Position numbers and translations under genes: made by a program
The notes under the pieces: generated by a model
Seen by the model: only the letters and a program-made list of their open reading frames with translations
What the model was told of the DNA's origin: nothing
Databases searched by the model: none
Part shown: positions 1 through 13,000 of the stretch, piece by piece
Numbering within the stretch: the stretch's first letter is position 1
Layout: each line of letters opens with the position of its first letter
From: Rotaria macrura
Taxonomy: Eukaryota; Rotifera; Eurotatoria; Philodinida; Philodinidae
Length of the DNA: 64,000 bases
Assembly (NCBI GenBank): GCA_900239685.1
Contig: OENT01000051.1
Span: 186,001 to 250,000 of the forward strand
Direction of reading: 5' to 3'

Positions 1-38
1 GTTTATATTGGTTTATCCCTGAACTATGATCATTTTGT

Positions 39-628
39 TCACCATAGACGAAGCTCTTCTTGTTTTAAAATAGCTATTAAAAAACAGATAAACTACCTGT
101 ATCAGAAATCACTCGCGAACATCGTTGTTCATTATAAAACTGTATGATCATTTCCTGATCAAATGTTAATGTAAGTTCATCCAATTGATGTTCAACAAGA
201 TAAGATAAGCATATTACTACTGGTTCAATTGATCCACATCGAGTAAGAATAAGTGATTTAAGATTGGGAAAATGCAAGATTTTTTTCTCATTAAACAACC
301 ATTCATATATAAGATCACAGCAAATTGAATTTGTTTCATCGAAATGAATTCGTCGAATAGAAGAAGAAAGAGATAATGAATTTGTGATCAATGGAAATAA
401 TATTGAAGAACATTTATTATAAGATAAACCTCGTGTAATAACAATGCCACTATTCGATATATGACCATTTCTTGCAAGAATTGAACACACAAGAGAATTA
501 AAACGACTATTTAATGACCATAAAGATGTTAGCATATCAGACCATGATACTTGAGAAAAGATATGAAGAAGAATTTCATTAGGTAGACTTTCTATTCGAC
601 TAATCATTTGATCTAAATAAAAAGACAT
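39..628 (-). CDS. Short F-box protein (two exons)
   Basis: The start is the ATG at 626-628. Exon 1 is 97-628 and exon 2 probably 39-73, joined across a 23-bp gap that has GT and AG ends but is unusually short, so the 3' end is tentative; the join gives 188 residues. Residues about 11-55 read as an F-box: I-SLPNEILLHIF, then aliphatic and Trp positions ending near LNSRFNSLV. F-box proteins recruit substrates to SCF (Skp1-Cullin) ubiquitin ligases through this domain. The remainder is leucine-rich with no recognisable substrate-binding repeats. The protein is short for an F-box protein, so it may be truncated, or the gene may continue beyond the left edge with different splicing. Large F-box families are common in bdelloid rotifers, which fits the inferred organism. 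Confidence 0.6.
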
Positions 629-629
629 G

Positions 630-3600
630 TTATGTTCCTTTTCTTTTGGATTCGGTCACTGTTGATCGTAAATGAAATGACTAGCTTGAGAAAAGTGATT
701 TTAAAAGATTAATAGGATTTTTTAAGACTTCGTCTATATTATCAAGTTCAAATAGTTTTTACTTAAACTAGAAAATTATTTAATAATAATTAAAAACAAC
801 GTGTAAGTCTTGAGACTTCACTGAAACAAGATCCTGTAGTAGATAAGTAAATCATTTTTTATTGATCATGTAAAGATTCTATCAGGAATGCTAGATACGC
901 ATTAGAAGTGCATTAATTCATGCTAATTGCAATACTTTTCCATTAGAGTTTAAAATATTAATTCAATCGTTTTGCATTAACACTATGTGCTAGTACTTAC
1001 CATAATTACCTGTACTTTTCTTAAAGTTATATCAATTTAGTTGAATTCTCTTTATTGTACTTATAACTATTAGAAAAAAACTAATGCACATATGGAAGAC
1101 ATAGAATTAAAGTAAAGTGAGTTTGAACATTACCTAATAACATAGGAGAAATCGCAAAAAAACACTAGCTATTTTGCTTCAGAATAAATTGCAACTGTGC
1201 TTGCTAAGAAGAGTTCGTAACTGGATGATCTACATTGGAACGATTTTTACTGGTCTAAATTATTTGCTTTTATGCTTCTATTACACAGGCTTATCCAACA
1301 CTCTTATTAGTTTGAATTGTGTGATGTTATTTATATTTTATGAATTTGGTAATTTGGGTCAGCCCATATAAAACAATGTTCCAGTTTAAGGATGGATCAA
1401 TACTATCGATGCAACATTCAGTCGCCGGTAGATCGGTAATCACCAGCAAACTGGCTGCTACCGATCAAATGGTCGAAATAGTGGAACTGCCGGCTTAATC
1501 TACTCAGACTGCTTTCAGTTCCATTTTCGATGAAAAAACCTAAGAAAATTCGTCCAATCAGAATCTGATATTAGAACTAAATTGATATATCTAGTAAATA
1601 CCCAACGTAATTCTGATAGACATTAGAATGATGCTAATGCTAAATTAATAATAATGCAAAAGTGTTACATTTTTTAATCTTAACAATGCAGGACGATGAT
1701 TACAGAGGTTGGTGTCATGAATTTCTAGCCACAACCCGCATGAAAGACATCGTTTCCAATCGGAAATCGCTGAAAAATTAAACAAGAATCGCGTAGTCAT
1801 ATTCTGTTATCGGATTTGTCTGGTATCTGTTAGTTCTCGACGAAACCGAATAGGTCTGCCCACCGGATCCATTCACTGGATTCCTGGTTCCAATGTCCTA
1901 GCATTTTTCTTCACGAACCGATCTATAGTTCTCGACTTTGGAGGAAAGTGTTGGTATTTTCTTAACACTAATACTAAGCTAACAATCCATAATTATACAA
2001 ATTTATAAAATCAGCAGTTTCGATCTTATAGATTCCCTGATTCAACTTTTGTACTCTACAACAAATAAAAATTCTTTGTAAAAACATATGAAAGAGCAAA
2101 TGTTCCTCAGAAATACGAAACATTAAGGACATGTGTTGTATGGCTTACTGTTTATTTGCACAATTAGTTGTAATAATAAAAATGCCATGCTTCTTTTCTT
2201 TAATACATTTTGTATTCAAGATATTATTTGTTGTTCAAAATTAGCTTCTGACATGACCAGACTTTGCTCATGGACACTCATGAGTACTAAAAATGATCAC
2301 ATTTCTGTTGTCTATTCTAACTGCTTTAGTTTGGTCACAACGCAAATAATTTCATATTGTTAAGTTATTGCGACAATTTATTCGTTTTTTCGGAACCGAA
2401 ATAACTGCACAGAAGCTTTATAAGAGAAGTAAGAACTCAAAAATAAAATTATAAACGTAACTAGAACATATTCTACTTTCTTCGACACGTATGTATCTAT
2501 TCAATTAAAATCGAATAGAATTAATTTTAAGCGAACCCTTACCAGTTCAAAATTTAAAAAATTTTTCATCTGTATTTTTTTCAGCTCAATATACATTTTG
2601 AACTATTCTCTGTCTACTAAATATACTTTAAGCGTCAACAGATAAGTAAAAAAATCTAGGAAAACTGAACAAATAAATCATGTAAGTTTTCGACAAAAAG
2701 TTGAGAATTGCCCGTTGCTCCGAGACAGTACAACTGAACAAGCAGATATTCTTTTCTGTCAATAGTAGAAAGTGTTTTAGATGTCTAGTTATTCTTTTGT
2801 TTCAACTTATGATTTATCGCTGATTTTTGCAAGGTTTACAAACAAAAAGGTCTAATTTAGAACACATAGTTTTAAACGATAATATGGGGTGTTCTCAGGA
2901 CATGGGAGGTTTTGTTGGAACAGATAGAGATAAAAAGAAACTTAAAAAGTATGCATCACAAGCAGTGTCTATAACCCGTAAAACAATAATTTTTCGTATC
3001 ATGGCTAAAAAAGGAAGGGTTTTGTTCAACAGTTGTGACCCCATTGTCTTCTATGGGGGAATATTCGGGAATTTCGAGACCATACAAATTTTCGCTTTAT
3101 TCGTCGGGATTTAGCTGCCATGAAAATTTCAAAATTTTCTAATGAGGGTTTCTTCAAAAGTTCCATAAAAGAAAGTCCTCCTTTACCACTTAACTGTTAT
3201 TGGCCACGATAGTCGTCAGAAGAGATGAAACCGAATCTATCAGTCTGAGATTCTTACCTATACCAGCTATGCCTTTGGAATTCTGATATCTGATATAGAC
3301 AATGTCCATTGAAAAGTTTCTAATGAATTCTCTTCGTGATACCATCAAGACCTAGTGAAAGTCTTGAACAAATTTCTCTAATAAAAGCAACAAAGTAAAC
3401 AAGATAAATGGACTGGTCTACTAGTAGACGGCCTTCATCTCGGGTCACCATAGCAAACTCTAGGGAAAAGATGAAGACTATAATTTCTTAACTCTGTTTT
3501 ATTTGTATACTATGGGTCGACTCAAACATACAGCACTGACTGCAAATCTCTGTGACTGCTTATGTTTCATATAAATGTGACAAAGACTGAATATATTATT

Positions 3601-5083
3601 AATTAGAATCTAAAATGAAAACAAATTCTATTTTCCCTTTCTCTATTTTTCAAGGAAACAACCAAATTTCAATATTTCCCTATTAATTTCTAGTACGGTT
3701 ATTGAGAAAAGATATTTTTCTACTTTATTTAGTTATGAATAAAAGGATAAACTTATCACTCTATAATTAAAAATTTTTTTCTCTTAAAAATATAAACCAA
3801 TAACAAGTTCATTATTGTTAAGAAAGATCTAGATACAAGCATTGTCAAATAAGAGTTGAAAAATTTTTTTCTTGATAAAAAACTAAAATACGATGAAACT
3901 ATATTTAAATTATGTGAAGAAAAATAGAATAAATACTTATTTTGTATAACAATAATTTACTATTAACGTGAAATATTTACCAAGTAATATCGTACAAACG
4001 ACAAGCTATTTGTTTAAATATCGAGACTGAAAAAAATACAAACGAGACGTAATACACTATTGTTTACTGGCATAATTTTTATATCTCAGTCAAAATAAAA
4101 AGTTGAATACACAAGAAAATATATGCAAACCATTACAGAGCATTGCATTTGTTCGTCAATATATGTTAGAGGAAAAAAAGAATCATTTTCTTCTCTTTCT
4201 CATAACAAGCCGGAAAAATTCAAGAAAAAACAAATGTTCACATTCAGTCAATGCAGCGAAATGTTAAACGTTCGTCCGTCTAACATATGATGAAAAGGTT
4301 ATTATTATTCTTTGCTGTCCTATGAACGCATTATAGATAAATTTTAAAGAGAAAATAGACGTGAACACACTGCATTATATTCAGTGTGAAAATTACTCAA
4401 TAATAACATTTATGAGAATCTAAATAGATTAAAGTAACAAACATAACTCATGGTACGATATGAATCATGCAATATTCGTACAAAACATCTTCCTTAAATG
4501 CTTAATCAGAGATAAGTCTGATATCATCAGAATAAAATGCATCAAAAATTTCCTTCACATGGAACATGACGCACGTAACTGCCCCATCCAATGCGACGAA
4601 GTCCCAGATGATTATCTGACTTACTTTCAATCATTTACTGGGATAGTGAAAAAAAATTTTCTTTTGATGATTTCTACGGTATCTTGTTAATTATTAATTT
4701 TATTGAATATACAAATAAATAAAAATATTCTCTTAGAAAAAAAGATTTTTCGTTGCACACCACAAATTCTTTATTAGTCGTTTGATTTTGACAATACATG
4801 TACATAATTACTGAAGATAATCGTGGAAACAGAATCAATCAGTCGATGAATACAGTTTTGTGAACTTTTAACATTTTTTCCGAAAAAATTTCTTGTAATA
4901 GACAGAAAAGTTTGTGATATCCCGTATCAATTAATAGAATATCGTTTTAAACATAATATCCAAACGTTTGTAAAATATAATTCAAGAATTTACTGTGATC
5001 ATGATATATTCGTCTTTCAAACGCTACACAGACAGCAGGAATTGTTTTACAATCTTCGAATAAAACGTAATTGAATATAAATA
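630..5083. other. Gene-free AT-rich stretch
   Basis: About 4.4 kb without a gene I can support. Reading frames are short, lack a consistent ATG and splice pattern, and match no family I know. A 40-codon ATG frame at 1376-1498 has less AT-rich, coding-like composition and may be a gene relic. I saw no RNA gene or tandem array here. Confidence 0.5.
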
Positions 5084-5338
5084 AGTAGAGTCAGCGGGGG
5101 TAAATGCAGAAAAAAAATCGATGTACTTCATTGAAATGCTCATAACTTTTTCATTTTTCATTTTTTCGAAAAATTTTCGTCACAAGACAGGTAGCTGAGA
5201 CTGTGTTCTATCGATTGGTGAAAAAATCTTTTCGAAACCTTTTGAGTAGAGCTATCTACCAGGTGTTCTTTGATCACTACTTGTCGGTTATACATTTACC
5301 CTATTTGGGTCCACTGTATGAAACCGCTAGTGTCACTG

Positions 5339-6066
5339 GGGTTAATGTATAATCTCAGCCATTTTCCGCATATTTTTTAATACCTAATTTTTGAGCGATC
5401 GGTGCATTATTTTCTTGTGATTTTTTTACCAATCGACACCTCAAAGTCTTCTCTATCGCTCTAAACTAATCTTTATGTTATGAGTTAAAACCATTTTTTT
5501 CTTAAGAGCTCACAAAAAGAGCCCCAAAAAAGAATTTTCGTATGCATTTACCCCACACGGGGTGATTGTATAATCATCATTGCGTATGTGGGGTAAACNA
5601 CGATCGTATACGGAGGTATACGGTGGAAAATGGAAACCGTTTACGGATTTTGTATACGAGGACCATAAACGATCGTTTTACTCTCCGTATATCGTCGTAT
5701 TTCCCCGTATACGACACGGAGATATACGATCGTAATACTGGACCATGTATTTTGCCGTATTTCTCCGTATACGGTCGTTTACGACCGTGCTTGTTCGACC
5801 TGGGGGGGTTAATGTATAATCTCAGCCATTTTCCGCATATTTTTTAATACCTAATTTTTGAGCGATCGGTGCATTATTTTCTTGTGATTTTTTTACCAAT
5901 CGACACCTCAAAGTCTTCTCTATCGCTCTAAACTAATCTTTATGTTATGAGTTAAAACCATTTTTTTCTTAAGAGCTCACAAAAAGAGCCCCAAAAAAGA
6001 ATTTTCGTATGCATTTACCCCACACGGGGTGATTGTATAATCATCATTGCGTATGTGGGGTAAACA
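5339..6066 (+). repeat. Direct repeat of a 260-bp arm module around an N
   Basis: The segment 5339-5597 is repeated almost exactly at 5808-6066. Between the copies lie one N (5599) and a block of palindromes. Each copy starts with TTAATGTATAATCTCAGCC and ends at GTGGGGTAAAC. The right arm of the element contains this module only once, so the duplication on the left is probably an assembly join error inside a repetitive arm. Confidence 0.8.
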
Positions 6067-6305
6067 TAAAATCTCAGTATATTTTGCTAGACATACTAAA
6101 AAATCAAATTTTAGCAGATCCATACGGCATTTTCGACTTTTCTCAATAGCAAAATTTTTCAGAACGATGTGCTTAATAGTTCTAAAGTATTTCGAAAATC
6201 GATTTTAAAATTTTCATAGGTGTTTTTGTTCGTTGTACGTTAGTAAAAGATCAAATTCAAGCTTGAAATGACTATTTTTCGAGTGAATTTCACCAAAACT
6301 AACAT

Positions 6306-8531
6306 TAATATAATCGTTGATTCTCTTCAAAGGAGATTAATACCTATTTAGGTCATTCTAATGTTATTGACTGAGGTCTAAGCTTTTGTCTTAGTGATTT
6401 ACTTCAGTTTTTAATGAACTTAATTGTTTTCTGACAAAGAAACATTTTCAGCTGTGGAAATGCCTTGTATTTTGGACTTAGTACATGGTGAAGCCCTCAT
6501 TGACGTATATCTACCCAGACAAGATCTCTTGATCATGAATTTGTTCTGAGTACATCGAACGTTTTGATGAAATTTCGCTATAGGAAGTGTCATTGGTAGC
6601 AACAATTATTGTCGAATGTGAAAACTTGGTCACATCGAAATGCTATGCATAGTAGTTTGCAGACGAAATTTGAAAAGGTTTGACAATGCCTCTTCAAGAT
6701 ATTGAGCTTTCAAGTCAAAATGTCGGGCCCAGCAGCGAAAATTCGGTGAAAAATTTCGATATTGTCAGACACAAGCTGGCGACACAAACTTTTTTCAGAG
6801 TAGATATAGTCACTTAGATCCACAAAATATACCATATCCCGAATGAAAAGCGCCCTGACACCTGAAAATATTCCTTTTTCAGTCTCAACACTATTAAGTG
6901 AAGTTGATTAAGTTCAAGGATGAAACATGTAGATTACTGTTGTTTCGAAAACAATCTATAGTGGTGATCTTCCGTATCTTGCGGTAACTTTGAGTTAGTA
7001 TCTGAAATAATAACCATATGCGCTCCCTAATATCTATCAAATTACAAAAATCATTTTGGGAAAAGCTTTTATATCCAAAAACACATGGTATCACCTTTTT
7101 TTTAAAGCATGGATGCATGTATTTGAAATAGAATATCCTATGCATAGTTCACTGTTCTACTAAACTCCGAAGTCAAGTCGACATTATTGATTAATATAAG
7201 CAAATTATCCGATCAAATTCATTTTAATAAATCAAGTTTATTGATTTTAGCGTTTCACATTATGGATTACTTTAATTCGTGGTCTTATCTCTTCATTTGA
7301 TCATGTTTCCGCAATAAGAATGAAGGTGTTTGAGTGAATACAAATAAAAAATCAGTGAAAAGTATTCACAATCTAGTCTCAATAGATACTAGGCAATTCA
7401 CAGGATATATTCAGCAGCTTAATTCATCAAATTGATACTAAAATGGGATAAAACAGATTGTCTTTCTTGTATCTTTCATATAAATATTTGTTGGCATGCT
7501 GCCTTTTAGTTTAAAAAATATCCTAAACAGATTTGAAAAGAATTTTCTCGTGTAAATGTAAAAATTGCTGTTCTAAGTTCCAAGTCTCCAGATTATCAAC
7601 TGTCGGTTCAGTATCTAAGTTATTAATATTTTTTTCACTCTTTAAGATGGTTATATAAGTATTTCTTCTGTGTCACTTAAGGTTCATCTTGTCAGAAAGC
7701 TAATCGACTACTAATACGCATATTTTTCGTCGCCATCAAAATGGTATTTGCTTTATTACGTTTGATCGATCAATTGACAAGCATCATGACAATTTTCAGC
7801 ACCAAGATTGATAATTAAGCTTTTCATTTATCTCCCAGAAAGTATCTAAAGTATCGTTGAGATTTATAGAAGTAATTATAAGACTTATAACAAAATAATT
7901 CATAAACTCAACGGAGATTTCTCTAACTGCATCGCTAGTCTTTACTTTATGTTATTGTTACGACTCAAAATTTTTCCCAGATCTGATATAGGCAAACTGT
8001 TAAAATAGGTTTTTTTAATGATTGAGATATATAATGTACTATTGAGAAATCCTGGTTTGACAATCTTAGAAGTTATCAAAACGGTGTTGTTTGAAGATTA
8101 CTCTTCGAACTTTACGATAACGATCTAGAAAATCATTCCTCGTATATAAATCGTTCAAGGATGATGACTTTAGCGCGTTGATACAGCGAGTTTCCGTCGG
8201 TGTCGACAGGTTACTCATGTATTTCACTGCGAAGCTTCGAAGATGGTCTCATCTTGAAAATAGAACATCGCGTCCGTAGTTGACGCCCTGTGATGTCTGG
8301 ATTTTGCTGAAATCGATCATATGTCAGTGTTTTAGGATATTTAAATAATCGAAACATTTTCGAAAACAAAGCTTCTCTTGCATATTATATAACTAGCTAC
8401 TAATATATTGAATACCCCAGTATTGAAATCCTTGTTAATCTATTTTAAGAGGACAAACTGAGTCTATAATACTATAGCGGAAACAAAATTACTCTCGTTT
8501 TCCAATAAAGACTGTGAAAGATTAAATAATT
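6306..8531. other. Interior of the long-inverted-repeat element
   Basis: A 2.2-kb spacer between the inverted arms. The longest frames are about 60-85 codons on the minus strand and show no transposase, helicase, polymerase or other domain. It appears non-coding or decayed. Confidence 0.5.
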
Positions 8532-9036
8532 GTTAGTTTTGGTGAAATTCACTCGAAAAATAGTCATTTCAAGCTTGAATTTGATCTTTTACTAACGTAC
8601 AACGAACAAAAACACCTATGAAAATTTTAAAATCGATTTTCGAAATACTTTAGAACTATTAAGCACATCGTTCTGAAAAATTTTGCTATTGAGAAAAGTC
8701 GAAAATGCCGTATGGATCTGCTAAAATTTGATTTTTTAGTATGTCTAGCAAAATATACTGAGATTTTATGTTTACCCCACAAACGCAATGATGATTATAC
8801 AATCACCCCGTGTGGGGTAAATGCATACGAAAATTCTTTTTTGGGGCTCTTTTTGTGAGCTCTTAAGAAAAAAATGGTTTTAACTCATAACATAAAGATT
8901 AGTTTAGAGCGATAGAGAAGACTTTGAGGTGTCGATTGGTAAAAAAATCACAAGAAAATAATGCACCGATCGCTCAAAAATTAGGTATTAAAAAATATGC
9001 GGAAAATGGCTGAGATTATACATTAACCCCCCCAGG

Positions 9037-9372
9037 TCGAACAAGCACGGTCGTAAACGACCGTATACGGAGAAATACGGCAAAATACATGGTCCAGTAT
9101 TACGATCGTATATCTCCGTGTCGTATACGGGGAAATACGACGATATACGGAGAGTAAAACGATCGTTTATGGTCCTCGTATACAAAATCCGTAAACGGTT
9201 TCCATTTTCCACCGTATACCTCCGTATACGATCGTATTTGTCCGTATACGACACGGCGATATACGACCGTAATACTGGACCATGTAAAACGCTATAATAC
9301 GACCGTATACGATCGTGTGCGGAGCGTATACGGTCGTTTACAGCCGTATACGAAGTCCGTAATCGTCGACCT
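9037..9372. repeat. CGTATACG palindrome cluster
   Basis: About 335 bp in which variants of the self-complementary motif CCGTATACGG recur about nine times, mixed with CGATCG and TCGTTTACGACC variants. A shorter inverted copy lies at 5600-5806. The block is CpG-rich against an AT-rich background. Clustered palindromes inside transposon ends are often transposase-binding sites; that role is inference here. Confidence 0.7.
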
Positions 9373-9631
9373 GGGCCAGTGACACTAGCGGTTTTATACA
9401 GTGGACCCAAATAGGGTAAATGTATAACCGACAAGTAGTGATCAAAGAACACCTGGTAGATAGCTCTACTCAAAAGGTTTCGAAAAGATTTTTTCACCAA
9501 TCGATAGAACACAGTCTCAGCTACCTGTCTTGTGACGAAAATTTTTCGAAAAAATGAAAAATGAAAAAGTTATGAGCATTTCAATGAAGTACATCGATTT
9601 TTTTTCTGCATTTACCCCCGCTGACTCTACT

Positions 9632-10068
9632 ATTTTACAAAACAAAAAAACAACCAATTTCACATTGATTAATCCATGAATCAACGAGCCTATTTCAAAC
9701 GATTTCAAACGATTAAACAAATGAAGTGAATTTTCTTTGTTTTCTGTATTCTATCTATTTCTTTTAGTATTCGACTATCACGTGTTTACTTTTCAACGAA
9801 TAAAAACACATAAATTTTAGGGAAAAGAATAAACCAAGTCGTTTATTTTATCAAACTATCATAGTTTTTTTGTTTAAAACCAATTAATTCTTGAATTAAA
9901 AATAGTTCCTAATACTAGATGTAGACGAATTAAATATAATATCAATCATTGTTATTAGAATAAATATTGATGTTCTGTTTTAGATTGCTTCGTATTTTTA
10001 TACTTTTGATTCATCAACAATCACATCTGTTTGTTAATTATACAGATTTAAATTAAACAGTTAAAACA
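9632..10068. other. Intergenic region upstream of the orphan gene
   Basis: An AT-rich 437-bp spacer between the foldback-like element and the next ATG. I see no gene, and no promoter motif I can support. Confidence 0.4.
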
Positions 10069-13000
10069 ATGAATTCTACGAACGAACCTGAAAATCTTTC
10101 TAAAATTTTGGTTTCAAATGTAGATATTTATGTTCCAATGAATAGAAATGATATTAGCTACACGACTATTGGTACGGACTCTGTTGGTCCATGTTTTTTC
10201 TTTCTATTGGATTTCCTGCTAAATGATAAACCATGCTGTTATCTTTATCATTACAGTTTCTCATTTGATGAATCAAGATTAAGTGCTGCAGAAATTCTTG
10301 CAGAATATTTGTATATTATTTGGGATTCATTAAAGAAGAGTATAGAACATGATATAGCTTCCTCTGAAGTATTAAAAACAACAAAAATGTCAAACTTCAA
10401 ATTAGTCGTTGGGGGCGGCGATGTAACTGATGGTCAATTATTACGTGAAGCTTTCAGTTTATTAAATAACGACGAAATGAATACAATCAGTAGATTATTG
10501 AACGATCAACATGTACTTTTTTTTTATAAAGAATTAATAAAAAACATAATTGTATTAAAACCAATCACAAGAATGATGAGTACAAAAGAAGAAGCACAAG
10601 GTAAATTGTTTGAACATGAAAGCATATTTTAGAAACCAATATTATATATTTGCTTTTGTTATACAGCACGGAGAACCGGCCACGGAATTAATTTTCCTAG
10701 TCTCTGGATAAATTATTGCTGCCTTACAAAAACTGCAACATTAGGTATTGTTTTTAATCAAAAATAAGCAATATACAGGGTGTCATAAAATAACTTACCT
10801 TTTCCAATACTGTTTCTACCATGTTAGAGTTCAATTTTGTGTGCATTTTTCTGCACTATCCAGAGCTGTGAAAACCCCACTAGACTGAGACATTTTTACT
10901 TCGAAAATATTCCAACATAAGTAGAGATAAGTATTAGATTTATTAAATATCAAAGTTGTATTGAAACGACTCAGGAAGAAACTATTCACTAGGATCCTAT
11001 CGGATCCCTAGAATTCCGACAGGATCCTGTTGGAATCCGATGCCAAGAATTTCGATAACTTTCAACGGATTCCTAACGTTTCCAATAGATCCAAGGGCAT
11101 TCTCCAGTTAGATGAGTCACCCTACGGGTATTTCATCACTGAAAAGCGAATGAACTGATCTCTCCATAACAGTTACAGTTCACTTTGAATATGGTGCTAG
11201 CTCTAAAGCTGCACCATAATCATTACGAAAAAATTTACAATTTAAAAAAGAATTGGTTTTGAAAGATATTTTTCATTTTCAAACAATTATTTATGTTTAG
11301 TAATAGAAGCTATTCTTTATAACATTGTTTTTTTTTTCGAATAATAGGTTCTCAATTTATCAATAATTTCTACATATTTTTATATCTATAACTATGGTTT
11401 ATCCATGGCATAAAATCGATCGCAATTGAAACTAATTCGAGTGATGCAAGAGCCAAATTAGTAGGATCCATCTTTTCACTCTGAAATGCGAATCATGCTA
11501 TTGTACGGTTATTTCAAAAATGGTAGCAAACCAATAGTAAATTCAAACAGTCTATTTGTATACTAAAAATTCGAAGATCCAAAGATATGCCCTGAAAATT
11601 CGAGATCAAAATACGGTTTCGTTGTTGAATTACTTAATTTTTAGAAGACATCAGACATAGGAAAAATTGGTTTCATATTCGAATAGATTTCATATCTAAT
11701 AAGTTTATTATTTGTCTCTAGTTACATTGGGATAGTGTCAAAATCAAAGCATCTCTATCCAGTGGACTTCCCTCTGCTCGGTCCATTGTAGAAAAAAATA
11801 TACCAAAAACTGAATTCTAAAATGACAGAAAAAATACTATAAAAATGAGCAAGTTTTTTTTTGTGATACCCTGTATGTAATGTTAACATCAAATTCAAGT
11901 AGCAAACGAGAAATAGAATTTTTCAATACATATTTCAAGCATTAAACTCTTCAACTTATTATTGATATCTCCCGCTTTACGAATGTAATGTTAAAAATTA
12001 CTGAAATAAAACGAGGAATTCATGGTTAGATATAATTACTGTTCGTCATTATCTAGGTAATGGCTAAAAACTTTAGTTGAACCATCGAACAATCGAAAGG
12101 ATTCGAAAAAGAAAATCAAACAACTTCTCCTTCAAAATGTTAATTGTATATTGAAATTTTTATAGGTATTAAATGGCGTACTCGCTCCAGTAAATTTGAC
12201 ATGGCAATTTTACAAATGGATTTTTCAACAAACAATAACTCTCAATGGCAACTACAAACAGAAGCCATTGAACAATTCAGGCGTAACTGTCAACATGATG
12301 AAAAATTAGTATTCGAACAAGCATTATCACTTATTCCAGCAAATCCTATATTCGCTTCGTAAGTAGTTGTTTAATTCAAGTTCGAATAAGCTAAATTTTC
12401 GAAGGCCTATATAGAACTCTGATAAAGCATAGCAACAGAGAAATTTATCATATACCTTTAGTTATAACGTCAGTCAGTACCATTCAGTAAAATGCGGAAG
12501 CAGAACAAAGCAAGAGAAACACTGTTGCTTTCAGAGAAAACTTGAGTATAAGCTCACGCGCTAACATCCATTTATATTTATAGTGAAATATATCCTGTTG
12601 GCTATCCGTGTACATTTACGTCAGAAAATGTTGATAAAATACTACAATTTGATGAAGCTGTAGAACAAAATCAAGAAAACGACAAACATTCAAGTAAATC
12701 ATTTTCAAACTTTCAGATCATGAAAGAAGAAAATGCTAAAGATAATCTTGAAAACAATGATAAAGAAAAAGGGAAAAAATCAACAATTAAAAACAAACGT
12801 GATGTCGAATTACTTGTTGATGAACAGCTGATTAATACTGAAGGCAAAGGTAAACATAGTCTGAACTAAAAAATGTTTTAAACTTTGCTTTGCGTTATTC
12901 CTAGATAATAGCACAATTAGATCACCAATAAAATTTCAAGCTAAAAGTTTGTTATTTGTTTTCTGAATCAGAATTCGAAGAATTCTTTTCGAATTATTTG

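Larger units (their letters stand above)
5084..9631. mobile_element. Long-inverted-repeat (foldback-like) DNA element, non-autonomous
   Basis: The two ends are inverted copies of each other: 5084-6305 matches the reverse complement of about 8532-9631. Both termini read AGTAGAGTCAGCGGGGGTAA inward. The right arm is modular: outer module (9373-9631), a block dense in CGTATACG palindromes (about 9037-9372), a 260-bp module (about 8771-9030) and an inner module (8532-8770). The left arm carries the same modules, but with an extra copy of the 260-bp module and a shorter palindrome block beside an N at 5599. The interior (6306-8531) has no transposase-sized frame. Inverted arms of this length are typical of foldback or long-TIR DNA transposons. 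I could not resolve a target site duplication or name the superfamily. Confidence 0.75.

Noticed and set aside
8988-9512. 174-codon frame in the right arm of the long-inverted-repeat element
   Set aside because: The translation is a product of the CGTATACG palindromes (repeated RIR-YT and DRIR strings), partly mirrored at 5566-5847, and shows no domain.
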